Assembly (NCBI GenBank): GCA_003150225.1
Contig: QAND01000005.1
Span: forward strand, 33,928-97,927
DNA: 64,000 nt
DNA from: Bacillota bacterium
Lineage (GTDB): Bacteria; Bacillota; Clostridia; Christensenellales; QAND01
Direction: 5' to 3'
Within the stretch, counting starts at the first letter, position 1, and each line of letters opens with the position of its first letter. This document shows, in pieces, positions 33,443 to 41,673 of this stretch. Under the pieces are notes generated by a model. The model saw only the letters and a program-made list of their open reading frames with translations. It made no database searches and was not told where the DNA came from. The position numbers were made by a program, and so were the translations under genes.

Positions 33443-33469
33443 GGGGCTTGCGGCTTGGCCGCAAGCCCC
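33443..33469 (+). terminator. Intercistronic hairpin after the binding-protein gene
   Basis: A 12-base perfect stem GGGGCTTGCGGC / GCCGCAAGCCCC with a TTG loop and no T run, 28 bases before the permease start. Typical of hairpins that stabilise the binding-protein part of the mRNA and keep its expression above that of the membrane genes. Confidence 0.65.
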
Positions 33470-33497
33470 CGTGCTGTCATAAAAGGAGTAAGACGCT

Positions 33498-34154
33498 ATG
33501 AGCGCCCAATACCTGTTACAGCTGAGCGCCTCCCTGGCAGGGGGACTAAAATACACCATCGGGCTGTTTTTCATCACCATTCTATTGTCCATGCCTTTGG
33601 GGCTAGCACTGACCTTTCTACGGATTGGCAAAAGCCGTGTGCTGAAGGCCATCACCGGAGGGTATGTATGGATCATGCGAGGCACCCCTCTTTTGCTACA
33701 GTTATTTTTCTTCTGCTATGGCATTACCGCCATTCCGGGCATCGGCCCCTACTTGGTGATGGACCGGTTTACATCGGCCTGCGTGGCCTTTGTTCTCAAC
33801 TACGCCGCCTATTTCTGTGAAATCTTCCGAGGCGGCATTCTATCGGTGGACAAGGGCCAATATGAAGCCGCAAAGGTGCTGGGCTTTTCCCGCTGGAAGA
33901 CGACACGGCTCATCGTGTTGCCCCAGATGCTCAAGGTATCCCTGCCCTCCATCAGCAACGAGTGCATCACCCTTGTGAAGGATACCGCCCTCATCACCGC
34001 CATCGGCATCACGGAGGTTTTGTACTTTGCCAAGAGCGCCGTAAACCGGGACGTCAACGCCCTGGCATATCTGGTGGCCGCGGGCTTTTATTTGATCATG
34101 ACCTACGGTCTAACGGTGCTGTTCCGCCGCTTGGAGCGGAAATACAACTATTAG
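33498..34154 (+). CDS. Polar amino-acid ABC transporter permease
   Basis: 218 aa with five to six membrane segments. HisM/GlnP family features: N-terminal [35 protein letters not shown] and the EAA loop [20 protein letters not shown], the contact for the ATPase. Start behind AAAGGAG. With one permease gene a homodimer is expected. Confidence 0.94.
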   Translation: MSAQYLLQLSASLAGGLKYTIGLFFITILLSMPLGLALTFLRIGKSRVLKAITGGYVWIMRGTPLLLQLFFFCYGITAIPGIGPYLVMDRFTSACVAFVLNYAAYFCEIFRGGILSVDKGQYEAAKVLGFSRWKTTRLIVLPQMLKVSLPSISNECITLVKDTALITAIGITEVLYFAKSAVNRDVNALAYLVAAGFYLIMTYGLTVLFRRLERKYNY

Positions 34155-34165
34155 GAGGCGCCCCT

Positions 34166-34909
34166 ATGGAGATGATCCGTGTAACCCAGCTTGGAAAATC
34201 GTTTGGCTCGGAAGCGGTGCTGCGGGACGTCAGCTTTACGGTGGAAAAGGGGGAAACCGTGGCCATTATCGGAGCGTCGGGTGCGGGTAAAAGTACCATG
34301 CTTCGATGCCTCATCGGCCTGGAGCGAGCCGACAGCGGCTCCATCCTGGTGGAGGGCGAGGCCATTTTGCGGGACGGCAGCTATCAGGATGAAAAGACCT
34401 GCCGCCGTATCTGCGGCAAGATGGGCATGGTGTTCCAGAGTTTCAACTTATTTCCCCATATCTCGGTGCTGGATAACCTCATCTACGCACCGGTTCATGT
34501 GCGCAAGGAGAGCAGGGCCTCCGCGGTGGAGCGCGCCATGGAGCACCTTCGGATGGTAGGCCTTGTGGGCAAAGAAGCCGCCTATCCCGGCCAGCTTTCC
34601 GGAGGGCAGAAACAGCGGGTAGCCATCGCCCGGGCCATGATGATGGATCCCGATATGCTGCTGTTCGACGAGCCCACCTCCTCCCTGGATCCGCAACTCA
34701 CCGCAGAGGTTTTAGCCGTCATGCGGGACCTGGCCGCCCGGCGCATGACCATGGTGGTGGTCACCCATGAAATGGGATTTGCCCGGGAAGCCGCGGACAA
34801 AGTGCTGTTCATGGGGGATGGCTGCATCATCGAAGAAGGGCGGCCGGAGGAGCTTTTCGGCAATCCCAAAGATAACCGGGTAAAGGAATTCATCCACAGC
34901 ATTCTATAA
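34166..34909 (+). CDS. Polar amino-acid ABC transporter ATP-binding protein
   Basis: 247 aa. Walker [10 protein letters not shown] (about 34-42), Q-loop [11 protein letters not shown], signature [14 protein letters not shown], Walker [15 protein letters not shown] and the H-loop VVTHEM. Belongs to the GlnQ/HisP group. The start MEMIRV follows AGGAGGCGCCCCT; the spacing to the permease is 11 bases. Operon order is binding protein, permease, ATPase. Confidence 0.95.
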   Translation: MEMIRVTQLGKSFGSEAVLRDVSFTVEKGETVAIIGASGAGKSTMLRCLIGLERADSGSILVEGEAILRDGSYQDEKTCRRICGKMGMVFQSFNLFPHISVLDNLIYAPVHVRKESRASAVERAMEHLRMVGLVGKEAAYPGQLSGGQKQRVAIARAMMMDPDMLLFDEPTSSLDPQLTAEVLAVMRDLAARRMTMVVVTHEMGFAREAADKVLFMGDGCIIEEGRPEELFGNPKDNRVKEFIHSIL

Positions 34910-34913
34910 CTGG

Positions 34914-34940
34914 AAGGGCCTGGTTTTACCGGCCCTTTTT
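34914..34940 (+). terminator. Terminator of the amino-acid ABC operon
   Basis: AAGGGCC-TGGTTTTACC-GGCCC followed by five T. Confidence 0.8.
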
Positions 34941-34996
34941 CTTGCACCGGTTTTTATGGGCTGGTATACTCAAATGTAAAAAGGAGGAAGAAGTTC

Positions 34997-35455
34997 TTGG
35001 CCATCCGTGAGATCCGCACCCTGCCCGACCCCACTCTGCGAAAGAAATGCAAAGCCGTTCCAAAGGTGGATGACGATATCCGCTCCCTTTTAGCCGATAT
35101 GGCGGAAACCATGTATGCTTCCCCCAACGGCGCTGGGCTGGCCGCCAATCAGGTTGGGATGTTAAAACGGCTGGTGGTGCTGGATATGGGCCAGGGCCTG
35201 ATTCAGCTGGTAAATCCTCGGATCGTGCATCGAGAGGGCAAGCAGGAGGTTCTGGAGGGATGTTTGAGCCTGCCCGGCCGATGGGGCAAAGTGGTTCGTC
35301 CCAAAATCGTAACGGTGGAAGCCCTAGACCAAAATGGAGCGCCTCTGCGCCTGGTGGGGACTGGGAATCTGGCCAAATGCTTCTGCCATGAAATCGACCA
35401 TCTGGATGGCATTCTTTTTTGTGATCGGGTGATCCAATGGGTCGCCATGGAATAG
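34997..35455 (+). CDS. def: Peptide deformylase
   Basis: 152 aa. Removes the N-formyl group from nascent proteins. All three metal-site motifs are present: GAGLAANQVG (motif 1), EGCLSLPG (motif 2, Cys ligand) and HEIDHLDG (motif 3, HExxH). The length and motif form are those of the type 1 enzymes. The start is TTG at 34997, 8 bases behind GGAGGAAG, giving MAIREIRTLPDPTLR. A single-gene unit that ends just upstream of the nitroreductase gene. Confidence 0.95.
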   Translation: MAIREIRTLPDPTLRKKCKAVPKVDDDIRSLLADMAETMYASPNGAGLAANQVGMLKRLVVLDMGQGLIQLVNPRIVHREGKQEVLEGCLSLPGRWGKVVRPKIVTVEALDQNGAPLRLVGTGNLAKCFCHEIDHLDGILFCDRVIQWVAME

Positions 35456-35466
35456 GAGGATTTATA

Positions 35467-36048
35467 ATGATCAAAGATCTGGTACAAAAAAACCGCAGTT
35501 ACCGCGGCTATGATGAAAGCCGCAAAGTCACCCGGGAAGAGCTGGTTCACCTGGTGGAATGCGCCCGCCTGGCTCCCTCAAGCGTCAACATGCAGCCGCT
35601 GCGCTATTATCTCATTCATACCCAGGAGGAGCTCGATCTGCTTCAGCCCCTCACCAACTGGGCACGGGCGCTGCCGGAGCTGACCCTTCCCCATCCCGGC
35701 CACTGTCCCACCGGCTTTGTGGTGATCTGTCAGGACACCAACCTGAATCCCTCCATTCCCCGCTTCCAAAAAGACATCGGCATTGTGGCCCAGACCATGC
35801 TCCTTGCCGCCGTGGAAATGGGGCTGGGTGGTTGTATGATCGGCAATTATGACGCCGGAAAGGTAAAGGCCGCGCTCAATCTGGCGGAGAACCTAGCGCC
35901 CGTCCTCATCGTAGCCATCGGAAAGCCCGATGAAACCATCGTTCTCACCGATGTGGGCCCCAATGGCGAAACCAACTACTACCGGGATGAAAACGATGTT
36001 CACTACGTTCCCAAACGGAGCCTCGACGACCTCATCATCAACAGATAG
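35467..36048 (+). CDS. Nitroreductase-family flavoprotein
   Basis: 193 aa. FMN-binding nitroreductase fold: NRSYRGYDESRKVTREELVHLVECARLAPSS (the R-S-x-R phosphate contacts and the helix before SS) and the QTMLLAAVEMGLGGCMIG block, characteristic of the family. NAD(P)H-dependent reduction of quinones or nitro-compounds is typical. The start follows AGGAGG, 11 bases after def, so both may be read together. Confidence 0.9.
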   Translation: MIKDLVQKNRSYRGYDESRKVTREELVHLVECARLAPSSVNMQPLRYYLIHTQEELDLLQPLTNWARALPELTLPHPGHCPTGFVVICQDTNLNPSIPRFQKDIGIVAQTMLLAAVEMGLGGCMIGNYDAGKVKAALNLAENLAPVLIVAIGKPDETIVLTDVGPNGETNYYRDENDVHYVPKRSLDDLIINR

Positions 36049-36061
36049 AAACGGCAAAATA

Positions 36062-36088
36062 AAAAAAGAGCCTTAGGCTCTTTTTTTA
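36062..36088. terminator. Bidirectional terminator
   Basis: AAAAAAGAGCC-TTA-GGCTCTTTTTTT between the convergent nitroreductase and DUF4180 genes. Confidence 0.88.
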
Positions 36089-36451
36089 TTTTGCTTGGGC
36101 TAACCGCTCCAAAGCTTCCTTCTGGGTGGATAGGAAAAAGAAATCCCTTCCCTCGTTGCTCTCATAGATAAAATCCCGAAGGGGCTTGCTGGTATAGCCG
36201 GAGTAATCCCCATAAACCGCCAATTTCATCCCGTAGTTCTGGTATTTCTGAAGAATTTCCCCCAATAAGCCGGTGGATAGCCGAAAAAAATCCTCCGAAA
36301 AAGCCTCCTTGGGAAGGGCCATGCGATTACAGCCCGTCTCATACCGCACCGCTGCCATGAGATCCAGCGCGGATTGCCCATCCGCAATGGGATCACAACC
36401 CTCTATCAGAGCGATCTCCCGATCCCTATAGACGATCTTTTGTATGATCAT
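36086..36451 (-). CDS. DUF4180-domain protein
   Basis: 121 aa covering the whole DUF4180 domain: DGQSALDLMAAVRYETGCNRMALPKEAFSEDFFRLSTGLLGEILQKYQNY, followed by LAVYGDYSGYTSKPLRDFIYESNEGRDFFFL. A small cytosolic alpha/beta protein of unknown function. It ends inside the terminator shared with the gene on the other strand. Confidence 0.85.
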   Translation of the reverse strand: MIIQKIVYRDREIALIEGCDPIADGQSALDLMAAVRYETGCNRMALPKEAFSEDFFRLSTGLLGEILQKYQNYGMKLAVYGDYSGYTSKPLRDFIYESNEGRDFFFLSTQKEALERLAQAK

Positions 36452-36499
36452 CTCGTTTCTCCTTTAAAAGGGCCCGCAAGTACCGGGCCAAGGTCTTCT

Positions 36500-36985
36500 T
36501 TATATCCCCTGAAACAGGGATACCACACCGTAGGAGCCCAAGGTCATGATGACTCCTGCAATGAATACCCCCAGCACAATCGCCGGCAGGGCATACTTCA
36601 TCCGGATATCCAACAGGGCAGCGATGATGGCTCCGGACCACGCTCCCGTTCCCGGCAAAGGCACCGCCACAAAGAGGCAAAGGCCCATCACGGAATACTT
36701 TAAAGCGCTCTGCGCCTTCCGCACCAACTTTTCCTCATAGCGGTTGAAAAAGCCGCCAAACCATTTGGTGCCCTGAAGCCAATGCAAGATCTTCCTGCCA
36801 AAGACGATCAAAAGGGGGACCGGCAGGATGTTTCCAATCAAAGCGATGAGGAAGGTGGTTCCCCATGGCATGCCCAGGGCGGCGCCCAGTGGAATGGCTC
36901 CCCGCAGTTCCACAATGGGTAGCATGGACACGATGAACAGCGCCCCCTCCTGCCCCAGGAAGGAAAAAAAATTTAAAATATCCAT
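36500..36985 (-). CDS. Small multidrug-export family membrane protein (COG2426)
   Basis: 161 aa from MDILNFFSFLGQEG; an in-frame Met 17 codons earlier has no better ribosome site, so the exact start is uncertain. Four to five membrane segments and the family signature SMLPIVELRGAIPLGAALGMPW, RKILHW and PLPGTGAWSGAIIAALL. Transport role is by family name only. Confidence 0.8.
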   Translation of the reverse strand: MDILNFFSFLGQEGALFIVSMLPIVELRGAIPLGAALGMPWGTTFLIALIGNILPVPLLIVFGRKILHWLQGTKWFGGFFNRYEEKLVRKAQSALKYSVMGLCLFVAVPLPGTGAWSGAIIAALLDIRMKYALPAIVLGVFIAGVIMTLGSYGVVSLFQGI

Positions 36986-37090
36986 AAAAAGAATTCCAGC
37001 AGCTTTCCTTAGTTTTACCGGGCATGCCAGCAGCATTTTTCATTTTACACAAATTTCCGCTGGGATACAATTAATTTTGTCTTAAATCAA

Positions 37091-37113
37091 GGAGCGGGGC
37101 TCAGCCCCGCTCC
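37091..37113 (-). terminator. Hairpin at the end of the zinc-ribbon gene pair
   Basis: GGAGCGGGGC-TGA-GCCCCGCTCC on the minus strand; the loop is the stop codon of the gene at 37101-37316. The T run after it is weak (TTGATTT). Confidence 0.65.
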
Positions 37114-37316
37114 TGTTCTTCCATAGCAATATGCAATTCCCGCAGTCGCTTATCGATGCCAATGATCTCCGCCATTGCCTCTCCATAGGCCCCTGAGCCA
37201 TGATTCTGGCAAAGGACGTTTTTAGCCGTCAAAGCATATAGCCGCTGCCGGCGGGCCAAAAGTGCCGTCCGCTCCTGCTCCAAGGCTTCCCAAGCGGCCG
37301 AAGCTTCTTCCTTCAT
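37101..37316 (-). CDS. Small coiled-coil protein
   Basis: 71 aa: two long charged helices, AWEALEQERTALLARRQRLYAL and MAEIIGIDKRLRELHIAMEEQE. No family is recognised. It starts 3 bases after the zinc-ribbon gene and probably depends on it for translation, since no ribosome site is evident. It may pair with that protein's own N-terminal coiled coil. Confidence 0.6.
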   Translation of the reverse strand: MKEEASAAWEALEQERTALLARRQRLYALTAKNVLCQNHGSGAYGEAMAEIIGIDKRLRELHIAMEEQERG

Positions 37317-37319
37317 GGG

Positions 37320-37886
37320 TTAATCCAGCTTGGCGCCGCACTGGGGACAGAATTTGGTAGCCCCCTCCAACTCCGTTCCGCACTGAGGACAGGCTTTGGG
37401 CGCCGCCGAGGCAGCCTCCTCCGTCTTCGCGCCGCACTCAGGGCAGAATTTCGCCCCCTGCTCCAGCTGAGCGCCGCAGGCTACACACTTAGCTCCAGCG
37501 GCTGGAGCGGGCTCCTCCATTCTGGTTCCGCACTCGGGGCAGAACCGCGCTCCCTTTTCCAGCTTGGCGCCGCACTGGGGACAAATCGGGCTATTGGCAG
37601 CCGCTCTGGCCTGCTGCCGTTCCCGAATCTCGGCGATCTGCCGCTCCAAATCGGTAATCTTCTGGTACTCTTCCTCGATAATTTTGCAGATATTTACGAT
37701 GGATTCATCCAGGCTGCCGTCCTTTTGATACAAATTCCAGACATATTCTCCCAGATCCGCCTTGCTAGCGGCAATTTTGCCCTCCTGGCTGCGAATCTCA
37801 CCGTTTAACTTGCTGATCTCGATGGATTCCCCCGTCTTATCCGCTACGCCCTTGGCGAAGTTCCCCATCTTCTCAAAAAACGCCAT
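37320..37886 (-). CDS. Zinc-ribbon protein with coiled-coil N-terminus
   Basis: 188 aa. N-terminal 105 residues are helical (MAFFEKMGNFAKGVADKTGE at the start, then a coiled coil). Then three zinc ribbons follow, each with CxxCG pairs: CPQCGAKLEKGARFCPECG, CVACGAQLEQGAKFCPECG and CPQCGTELEGATKFCPQCG, joined by Ala/Pro linkers. Resembles the family with the helical part ending FAKGVADKTGES. Probably a structural or regulatory scaffold. The start is behind GGAGCGTGGGGGAACC. Confidence 0.85.
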   Translation of the reverse strand: MAFFEKMGNFAKGVADKTGESIEISKLNGEIRSQEGKIAASKADLGEYVWNLYQKDGSLDESIVNICKIIEEEYQKITDLERQIAEIRERQQARAAANSPICPQCGAKLEKGARFCPECGTRMEEPAPAAGAKCVACGAQLEQGAKFCPECGAKTEEAASAAPKACPQCGTELEGATKFCPQCGAKLD

Positions 37887-37986
37887 GGTTCCCCCACGCT
37901 CCTTCACTTTTCTGTCTCCATTATAGCCCATTTTTGTCCGGACAGAAATAGCTTTTTCCCCTTTTCCCGGGATCAAAAAATATTGA

Positions 37987-38001
37987 TAAAAAATGATCAA
38001 T
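37987..38001. repeat. 15-base direct repeat upstream of the RNA promoter
   Basis: TAAAAAATGATCAAT, repeated at 38045-38059. The two copies start 58 bases apart and flank the -35/-10 of the promoter at 38007-38034. Confidence 0.65.
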
Positions 38002-38006
38002 ATCTA

Positions 38007-38034
38007 TTGACACAGAAAAAAAACTTGCTATAAT
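38007..38034 (+). promoter_or_regulatory. Strong promoter of a candidate RNA gene
   Basis: TTGACA (38007-38012), a 16-base spacer and TATAAT (38029-38034). No coding region follows for at least 340 bases on this strand. Confidence 0.8.
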
Positions 38035-38040
38035 CAAAGT

Positions 38041-38325
38041 GTGTTAAAAAATGATCAATCTTTGCAGGCTGCTCTGCCGAGATTGCGCACCTTAAGATAG
38101 AGACCGGAAGCGGAACGATGGGAACCTCTCTTTTGCATTTTGTTTCAACTCCAGACCGGGCGGATTGAATTCGGCTCAGGTTCCCAGAAACGCGTAGCGT
38201 TTCAGCCTATCCTTCCAAAGCAGATTATTCCCATCCCCACCAAGCGTGGCCCTGCGCTTCCAGCGAAAGCCTCTGCCGGCCGGACCGGCGATAAAATAGA
38301 TTATTTCTTTCCCCTTTTTTTCATC
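38041..38325 (+). ncRNA. Candidate structured non-coding RNA, class not identified
   Basis: A 285-base stretch behind the consensus promoter at 38007-38034, with no supportable open reading frame. Stems visible: TGGGAACCT (38119-38127) with AGGTTCCCA (38179-38187), a perfect 9-base long-range helix; GAAACGC-GTA-GCGTTTC (38188-38204); CCAAGCG/CGCTTCC; and GCCGG-CCGGA-CCGGC. A pyrimidine/T-rich tail ends near 38321. It does not show the recognisable cores of SRP RNA, RNase P RNA or tmRNA. 6S RNA remains possible, since its sequence is poorly conserved. Ends are approximate. Confidence 0.5.
38045..38059. repeat. 15-base direct repeat downstream of the RNA promoter
   Basis: Second copy of TAAAAAATGATCAAT, identical to 37987-38001, placed a few bases past the expected transcription start. 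Confidence 0.65.
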
Positions 38326-38330
38326 CTTCA

Positions 38331-38366
38331 ATACAGCAAAAGCCCCCTCGGGGGCTTTTGCTGTAT
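38331..38366. terminator. Long bidirectional terminator
   Basis: ATACAGCAAAAGCCCCC (38331-38347) and GGGGGCTTTTGCTGTAT (38350-38366) form a 17-base stem with a minimal loop. It serves the peptidoglycan-binding gene on the minus strand and could end the candidate RNA on the plus strand. Confidence 0.85.
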
Positions 38367-38375
38367 CTCCAACTG

Positions 38376-39881
38376 TTAAAAGGTATCCTGATAGCGCCGA
38401 ATGAGCGCGTCCCAGGTGGCCGGCCCTACGATGCCATCCGCCGCCAGGTTGCTCATCTGCTGGAAAGCCACCACCGCCGCACGGGTTCTAGGACCGAAGA
38501 TGCCGTCCGGTGTAACGGAGGGAATCTGAGGATACACAGTGGCCAGATCCGCCAAATACTGCTGCACCAGCCGCACATTCTCCCCACGGGAGCCTTCCCG
38601 AATGAGGTAGCCGGGATAGGGGCGAATGGGGACGGTACCTACGCCGGGGGACTCCCCCTCGCTGTTAAGAGCGGCAAGGCGTTTGACCGCTGCATAGATA
38701 TAGGACAGCTGATACCAGGTGGCACGGCCCACGATGCCATCCTGCTGGAGATCGAAAATCTGCTGAAACTTCCGCACTGCGGCCTCGGTCTGAGGGCCAA
38801 AGATGCCATCCGGCGCAACGTACGGGATGGCGGGATAGTTCTGCCCTACCCTGTTGAGCTGCTGCTGGATGATCCGCACGTTCTCATCCCGACTGCCCCT
38901 GCGCAAAAGATAGCCCGGATAGGAGCGTTCAATGCCGCGAATCTCGTTGGTCTGTACCAGCTCCACATCCCGGCCATAGTAATATTGGAGCATCTGGAGC
39001 GGATTATAGCCCTGGTTGGCCAAGCTTACCGTCCCCCACTGGGATAGGCCGCTGCAAGTCGTGGTGGTGCCGTTACAGTAGGAGGAAAACAGCGGCTCCA
39101 GATGGCCCAGGCGCCGGGGATATACGTTGAAAATTTCATCCACCAGCCGGCTGATGTTATCAAAGATATTCCGTCCCTCCACGAAGGATTGGTCGTAGGC
39201 CGTGGAGTTGGTGATCTCAAAATCATAGCCCCGGCTTGGATACCATTCGGTAAACACCCGGTTGAGGACAAATCCCACCTGGGCATGGATGTTGGCCCGG
39301 AGAGCAGCCTCGGGCCAAGTGGGATAGATCTCACTGCTGGCTACATTTTTGATATAGTCAATAAAGGGAACTCTTACGTTCCGGGCGCTGGCGCTGGGGC
39401 GCCCCAAATGCACCGTAATGAACTCCGGTATGTATACCCTGGTGAGGATTCTGGCATTGGACGGAGGGCCCTCCGGTTCTCGCTCTTCGCTGGAATCCAG
39501 GCTGTTCGGCGGAATCTCAATGACGATTTCCTCCTCGCCGCTTCGGGCTCGGCTGGAAGCCGCAATCAAGTCCACCGGCTGGATGGTCTCAATCCCTGAA
39601 AACACCTGAATTCCCCGCACCGATACCGGCGTATAGCCCTCTTTTCTTACATCCACCTGAAAGAGAGAGTAGGGAGTGATCAAACTGTCCGGGTCCAAAC
39701 TGGCGGATAGGGGCGGCGTCTCCACCCGGATGACGGGTGTACGCCCCGACTCGTCGGTTACCAGTTCCATGGCCTCGCCATTGGCCAGATCGGTAAGGAG
39801 CACCGACGCCCCTTGGATGGGCAGCGCCCCCTGGCCGGTGGTAACCTCCACAATGATGGTTCCATGATCGATCTGTTCCAT
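38376..39881 (-). CDS. SpoIID/LytB-like protein with two peptidoglycan-binding domains
   Basis: 501 aa. Residues 1-125: carboxypeptidase-regulatory-like beta domain (VTTGQGALPIQGASVLLTDL). About 150-340: SpoIID/LytB-related segment with EFITVHLGRPSASARNVRVPFIDYIKNVASSEIYPTWPEAALRANIHAQ. About 350-420 and 435-498: two PG_binding_1 repeats (PGYLLRRGSRDENVRIIQQQL...DGIFGPQTEAAVRKFQQ and the matching second copy). No signal peptide is evident, which is known for forespore or germination proteins of this type. Likely a wall-associated or sporulation protein. Ribosome site and start agree (AGGACGATAG before ATG is weak). Confidence 0.82.
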   Translation of the reverse strand: MEQIDHGTIIVEVTTGQGALPIQGASVLLTDLANGEAMELVTDESGRTPVIRVETPPLSASLDPDSLITPYSLFQVDVRKEGYTPVSVRGIQVFSGIETIQPVDLIAASSRARSGEEEIVIEIPPNSLDSSEEREPEGPPSNARILTRVYIPEFITVHLGRPSASARNVRVPFIDYIKNVASSEIYPTWPEAALRANIHAQVGFVLNRVFTEWYPSRGYDFEITNSTAYDQSFVEGRNIFDNISRLVDEIFNVYPRRLGHLEPLFSSYCNGTTTTCSGLSQWGTVSLANQGYNPLQMLQYYYGRDVELVQTNEIRGIERSYPGYLLRRGSRDENVRIIQQQLNRVGQNYPAIPYVAPDGIFGPQTEAAVRKFQQIFDLQQDGIVGRATWYQLSYIYAAVKRLAALNSEGESPGVGTVPIRPYPGYLIREGSRGENVRLVQQYLADLATVYPQIPSVTPDGIFGPRTRAAVVAFQQMSNLAADGIVGPATWDALIRRYQDTF

Positions 39882-39956
39882 CTATCATCGTCCTTCCCTT
39901 GGCCTTGCGGCCCATGATTTCTCCCTATCCTATGCTTGCCCTGCCCTTTCTGCCAC

Positions 39957-39992
39957 AAAAAAGCGTCCGGCAAACTTGCCGGACGCTTTCAA
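39957..39992 (-). terminator. Terminator of the second DegV gene
   Basis: GCGTCCGGCAA-AC-TTGCCGGACGC with a T run on the minus strand (AAAAAA on plus). Confidence 0.85.
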
Positions 39993-40010
39993 TGCTTTTT
40001 CTAAACGCCG

Positions 40011-40865
40011 CTATTCCGTCAAAAAGAGGACCCCTAGGGTATTGGGCCCGCAATGGGAGGAGATGGTACAGCTGGCCTGGGTGATATGGATCTCATCAAA
40101 GAGATTTTGTTCCCGCACAATGCGTTCCACCAGAGCGATCCGCTCCGGAGCGATGCCCGAATGGGTGATGAACACGCGGTCCCGGCGATAGGAGGGATAG
40201 CGGCTCAGCTGTTCCTGGACGTACTTTTTCAACACCCGATCCAGCTTGCCCTTGTACTTTTTCCCCACCTTCATAGCCCCGCCATGAAGGTTGTCCACCT
40301 CAATGCAGGGCTTCAGGTTCAGCATATTTGCACCCAGAGCTACCAGGGCAGAGCAACGCCCTCCGGCCTTCAAAAACTCCAGAGTATTGAGAATAAAGCT
40401 GGCGTGGCTCTTGGGCACCAGCGCCTCCACCTCCTGGGCAATCTGCCGGGCGGGCATACCCTGTTCCGCGCGGATAGCCGCCTCCAGCACCAAAAGGCCC
40501 ATGCCGGTGGAAAGGTTTTGAGAATCCACCACATAGACCCCGCGAAGCGCTTCGGCGGCTAGGCGGCAGTTCTGATGAGTGGAGGATATGGCCGATCCCA
40601 GATTGATGTGAATCACCTCATAGCCATCGTCCACCCAGGGCTTGAAGTACTCGTAGTATTCCTTTACATTGATGGCGGAGGTTTTGGGCAGAATCCCCCT
40701 CTTCTCATAGGCAGCATAGATATCCTCGGGGAAGATGTCCACGCTGTCTATGAACTCCTCCTCACCCAGGGCGATATGAAAGGGAAAATAGTGGATATGA
40801 TACCGCTCCTTGAGTTCGGGTCCCAGATCACAGGTGCTGTCCGCGCTGATGATAATCTTCTGCAT
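40011..40865 (-). CDS. DegV-family fatty-acid-binding protein (second of two)
   Basis: 284 aa. IISADSTCDLGPE at the N-terminus, LPKTSAINVKEYYEYF, INLGSAISSTHQN (carboxylate-binding SS pair), FLKAGGRCSALVALG and VFITHSGI. Compared with the first DegV (31412) it has SAISSTH instead of SGLSGTY, so ligand chain length may differ. No partner kinase lies nearby. Single-gene unit. Confidence 0.9.
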   Translation of the reverse strand: MQKIIISADSTCDLGPELKERYHIHYFPFHIALGEEEFIDSVDIFPEDIYAAYEKRGILPKTSAINVKEYYEYFKPWVDDGYEVIHINLGSAISSTHQNCRLAAEALRGVYVVDSQNLSTGMGLLVLEAAIRAEQGMPARQIAQEVEALVPKSHASFILNTLEFLKAGGRCSALVALGANMLNLKPCIEVDNLHGGAMKVGKKYKGKLDRVLKKYVQEQLSRYPSYRRDRVFITHSGIAPERIALVERIVREQNLFDEIHITQASCTISSHCGPNTLGVLFLTE

Positions 40866-40993
40866 AACCCTCTAACTCGCTTTATAAATTTTCAGTCCAC
40901 ATCGGTGGACGGATTTCATAATTGGTCCATGCTTAGTTTATCCCATAAATCCGTAGGAGCATGGGAAATATTATAAAAAATTATGAAGGTTTT

Positions 40994-41662
40994 CTAGGCT
41001 GTCTCCCTGCCGTCCGCTTCCATGATCCTCTGGTTGATCTTCATCATCTTTTCATCTAAAAGGCTGATCTGCTCCGCACAGTAAAGAAGATCCTCCGACA
41101 CCCCCGGCAGCACGCGTCCCTCATGCTTATACCGCAGCTTGTGCTCCAAACTAGCCCAAAAATCCATGGCAACCGTACGGATCTGCACCTCCACCCGGAC
41201 CCGCTCCATCCCATTACTAAAGAATACCGGAATCTCCACCACCAAATGCAGGCTTCGATACCCGTTTGGCTTGGGGTTTTTGATGTAGTCCGTCCGCTTG
41301 ACGAGCGTTACGTCGTTCTGTCGGATCAGGGTGTCCGCCACCATGTAAATATCATCCACAAAGGAACAGATCACCCGGATCCCCGCGATATCGTTTAGAT
41401 TCCGCCGGGCGGATTCCACCGACAGGGGCAGTCCCTTGCGGGCCAACTTTTTCAGCATGCTGGCAGGAGTCTTGATCCTGGACTTGATGTGTTCGATGGG
41501 GTTATCCTGCCGAAGAGAACTGAATTCATCGTTTAAAATTTCCAGCTTGGTGCCCACCTCTCGCAGAGCAGATTGGTACATCAAACGTATTTTGGTAAAC
41601 TCCTCCACATAGGTTTCCACCTCGTGGGAACTCAGCTCCAATATGGTTTCCTTTGCTTCCAT
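40994..41662 (-). CDS. Small alarmone synthetase (RelQ-type GTP pyrophosphokinase)
   Basis: 222 aa. RelA/SpoT synthetase domain only, with no HD or TGS domain. Motifs: HIKSRIKTPASMLKKLARKG (ATP/G-loop region), LNDIAGIRVICSFVDDIY with the catalytic region, and KPNGYRSLHLVVEIPV followed by VEVQIRTVAMDFWASLEHKLRYK. Makes (p)ppGpp from ATP and GTP/GDP. The start MEAKETI lies behind GGGAGAGC, 11 bases after the sensor kinase gene, so it is likely read with the two-component system. That links wall or envelope sensing to the stringent response (inference). Confidence 0.92.
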   Translation of the reverse strand: MEAKETILELSSHEVETYVEEFTKIRLMYQSALREVGTKLEILNDEFSSLRQDNPIEHIKSRIKTPASMLKKLARKGLPLSVESARRNLNDIAGIRVICSFVDDIYMVADTLIRQNDVTLVKRTDYIKNPKPNGYRSLHLVVEIPVFFSNGMERVRVEVQIRTVAMDFWASLEHKLRYKHEGRVLPGVSEDLLYCAEQISLLDEKMMKINQRIMEADGRETA

Positions 41663-41673
41663 GCTCTCCCTTT

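Noticed and set aside
38041..38325. Assignment of the structured region to SRP RNA, RNase P RNA or tmRNA
   Set aside because: GACCGGAAG recalls part of the SRP RNA tip, but the surrounding conserved bases do not match, and the cores of the other two RNAs are absent.
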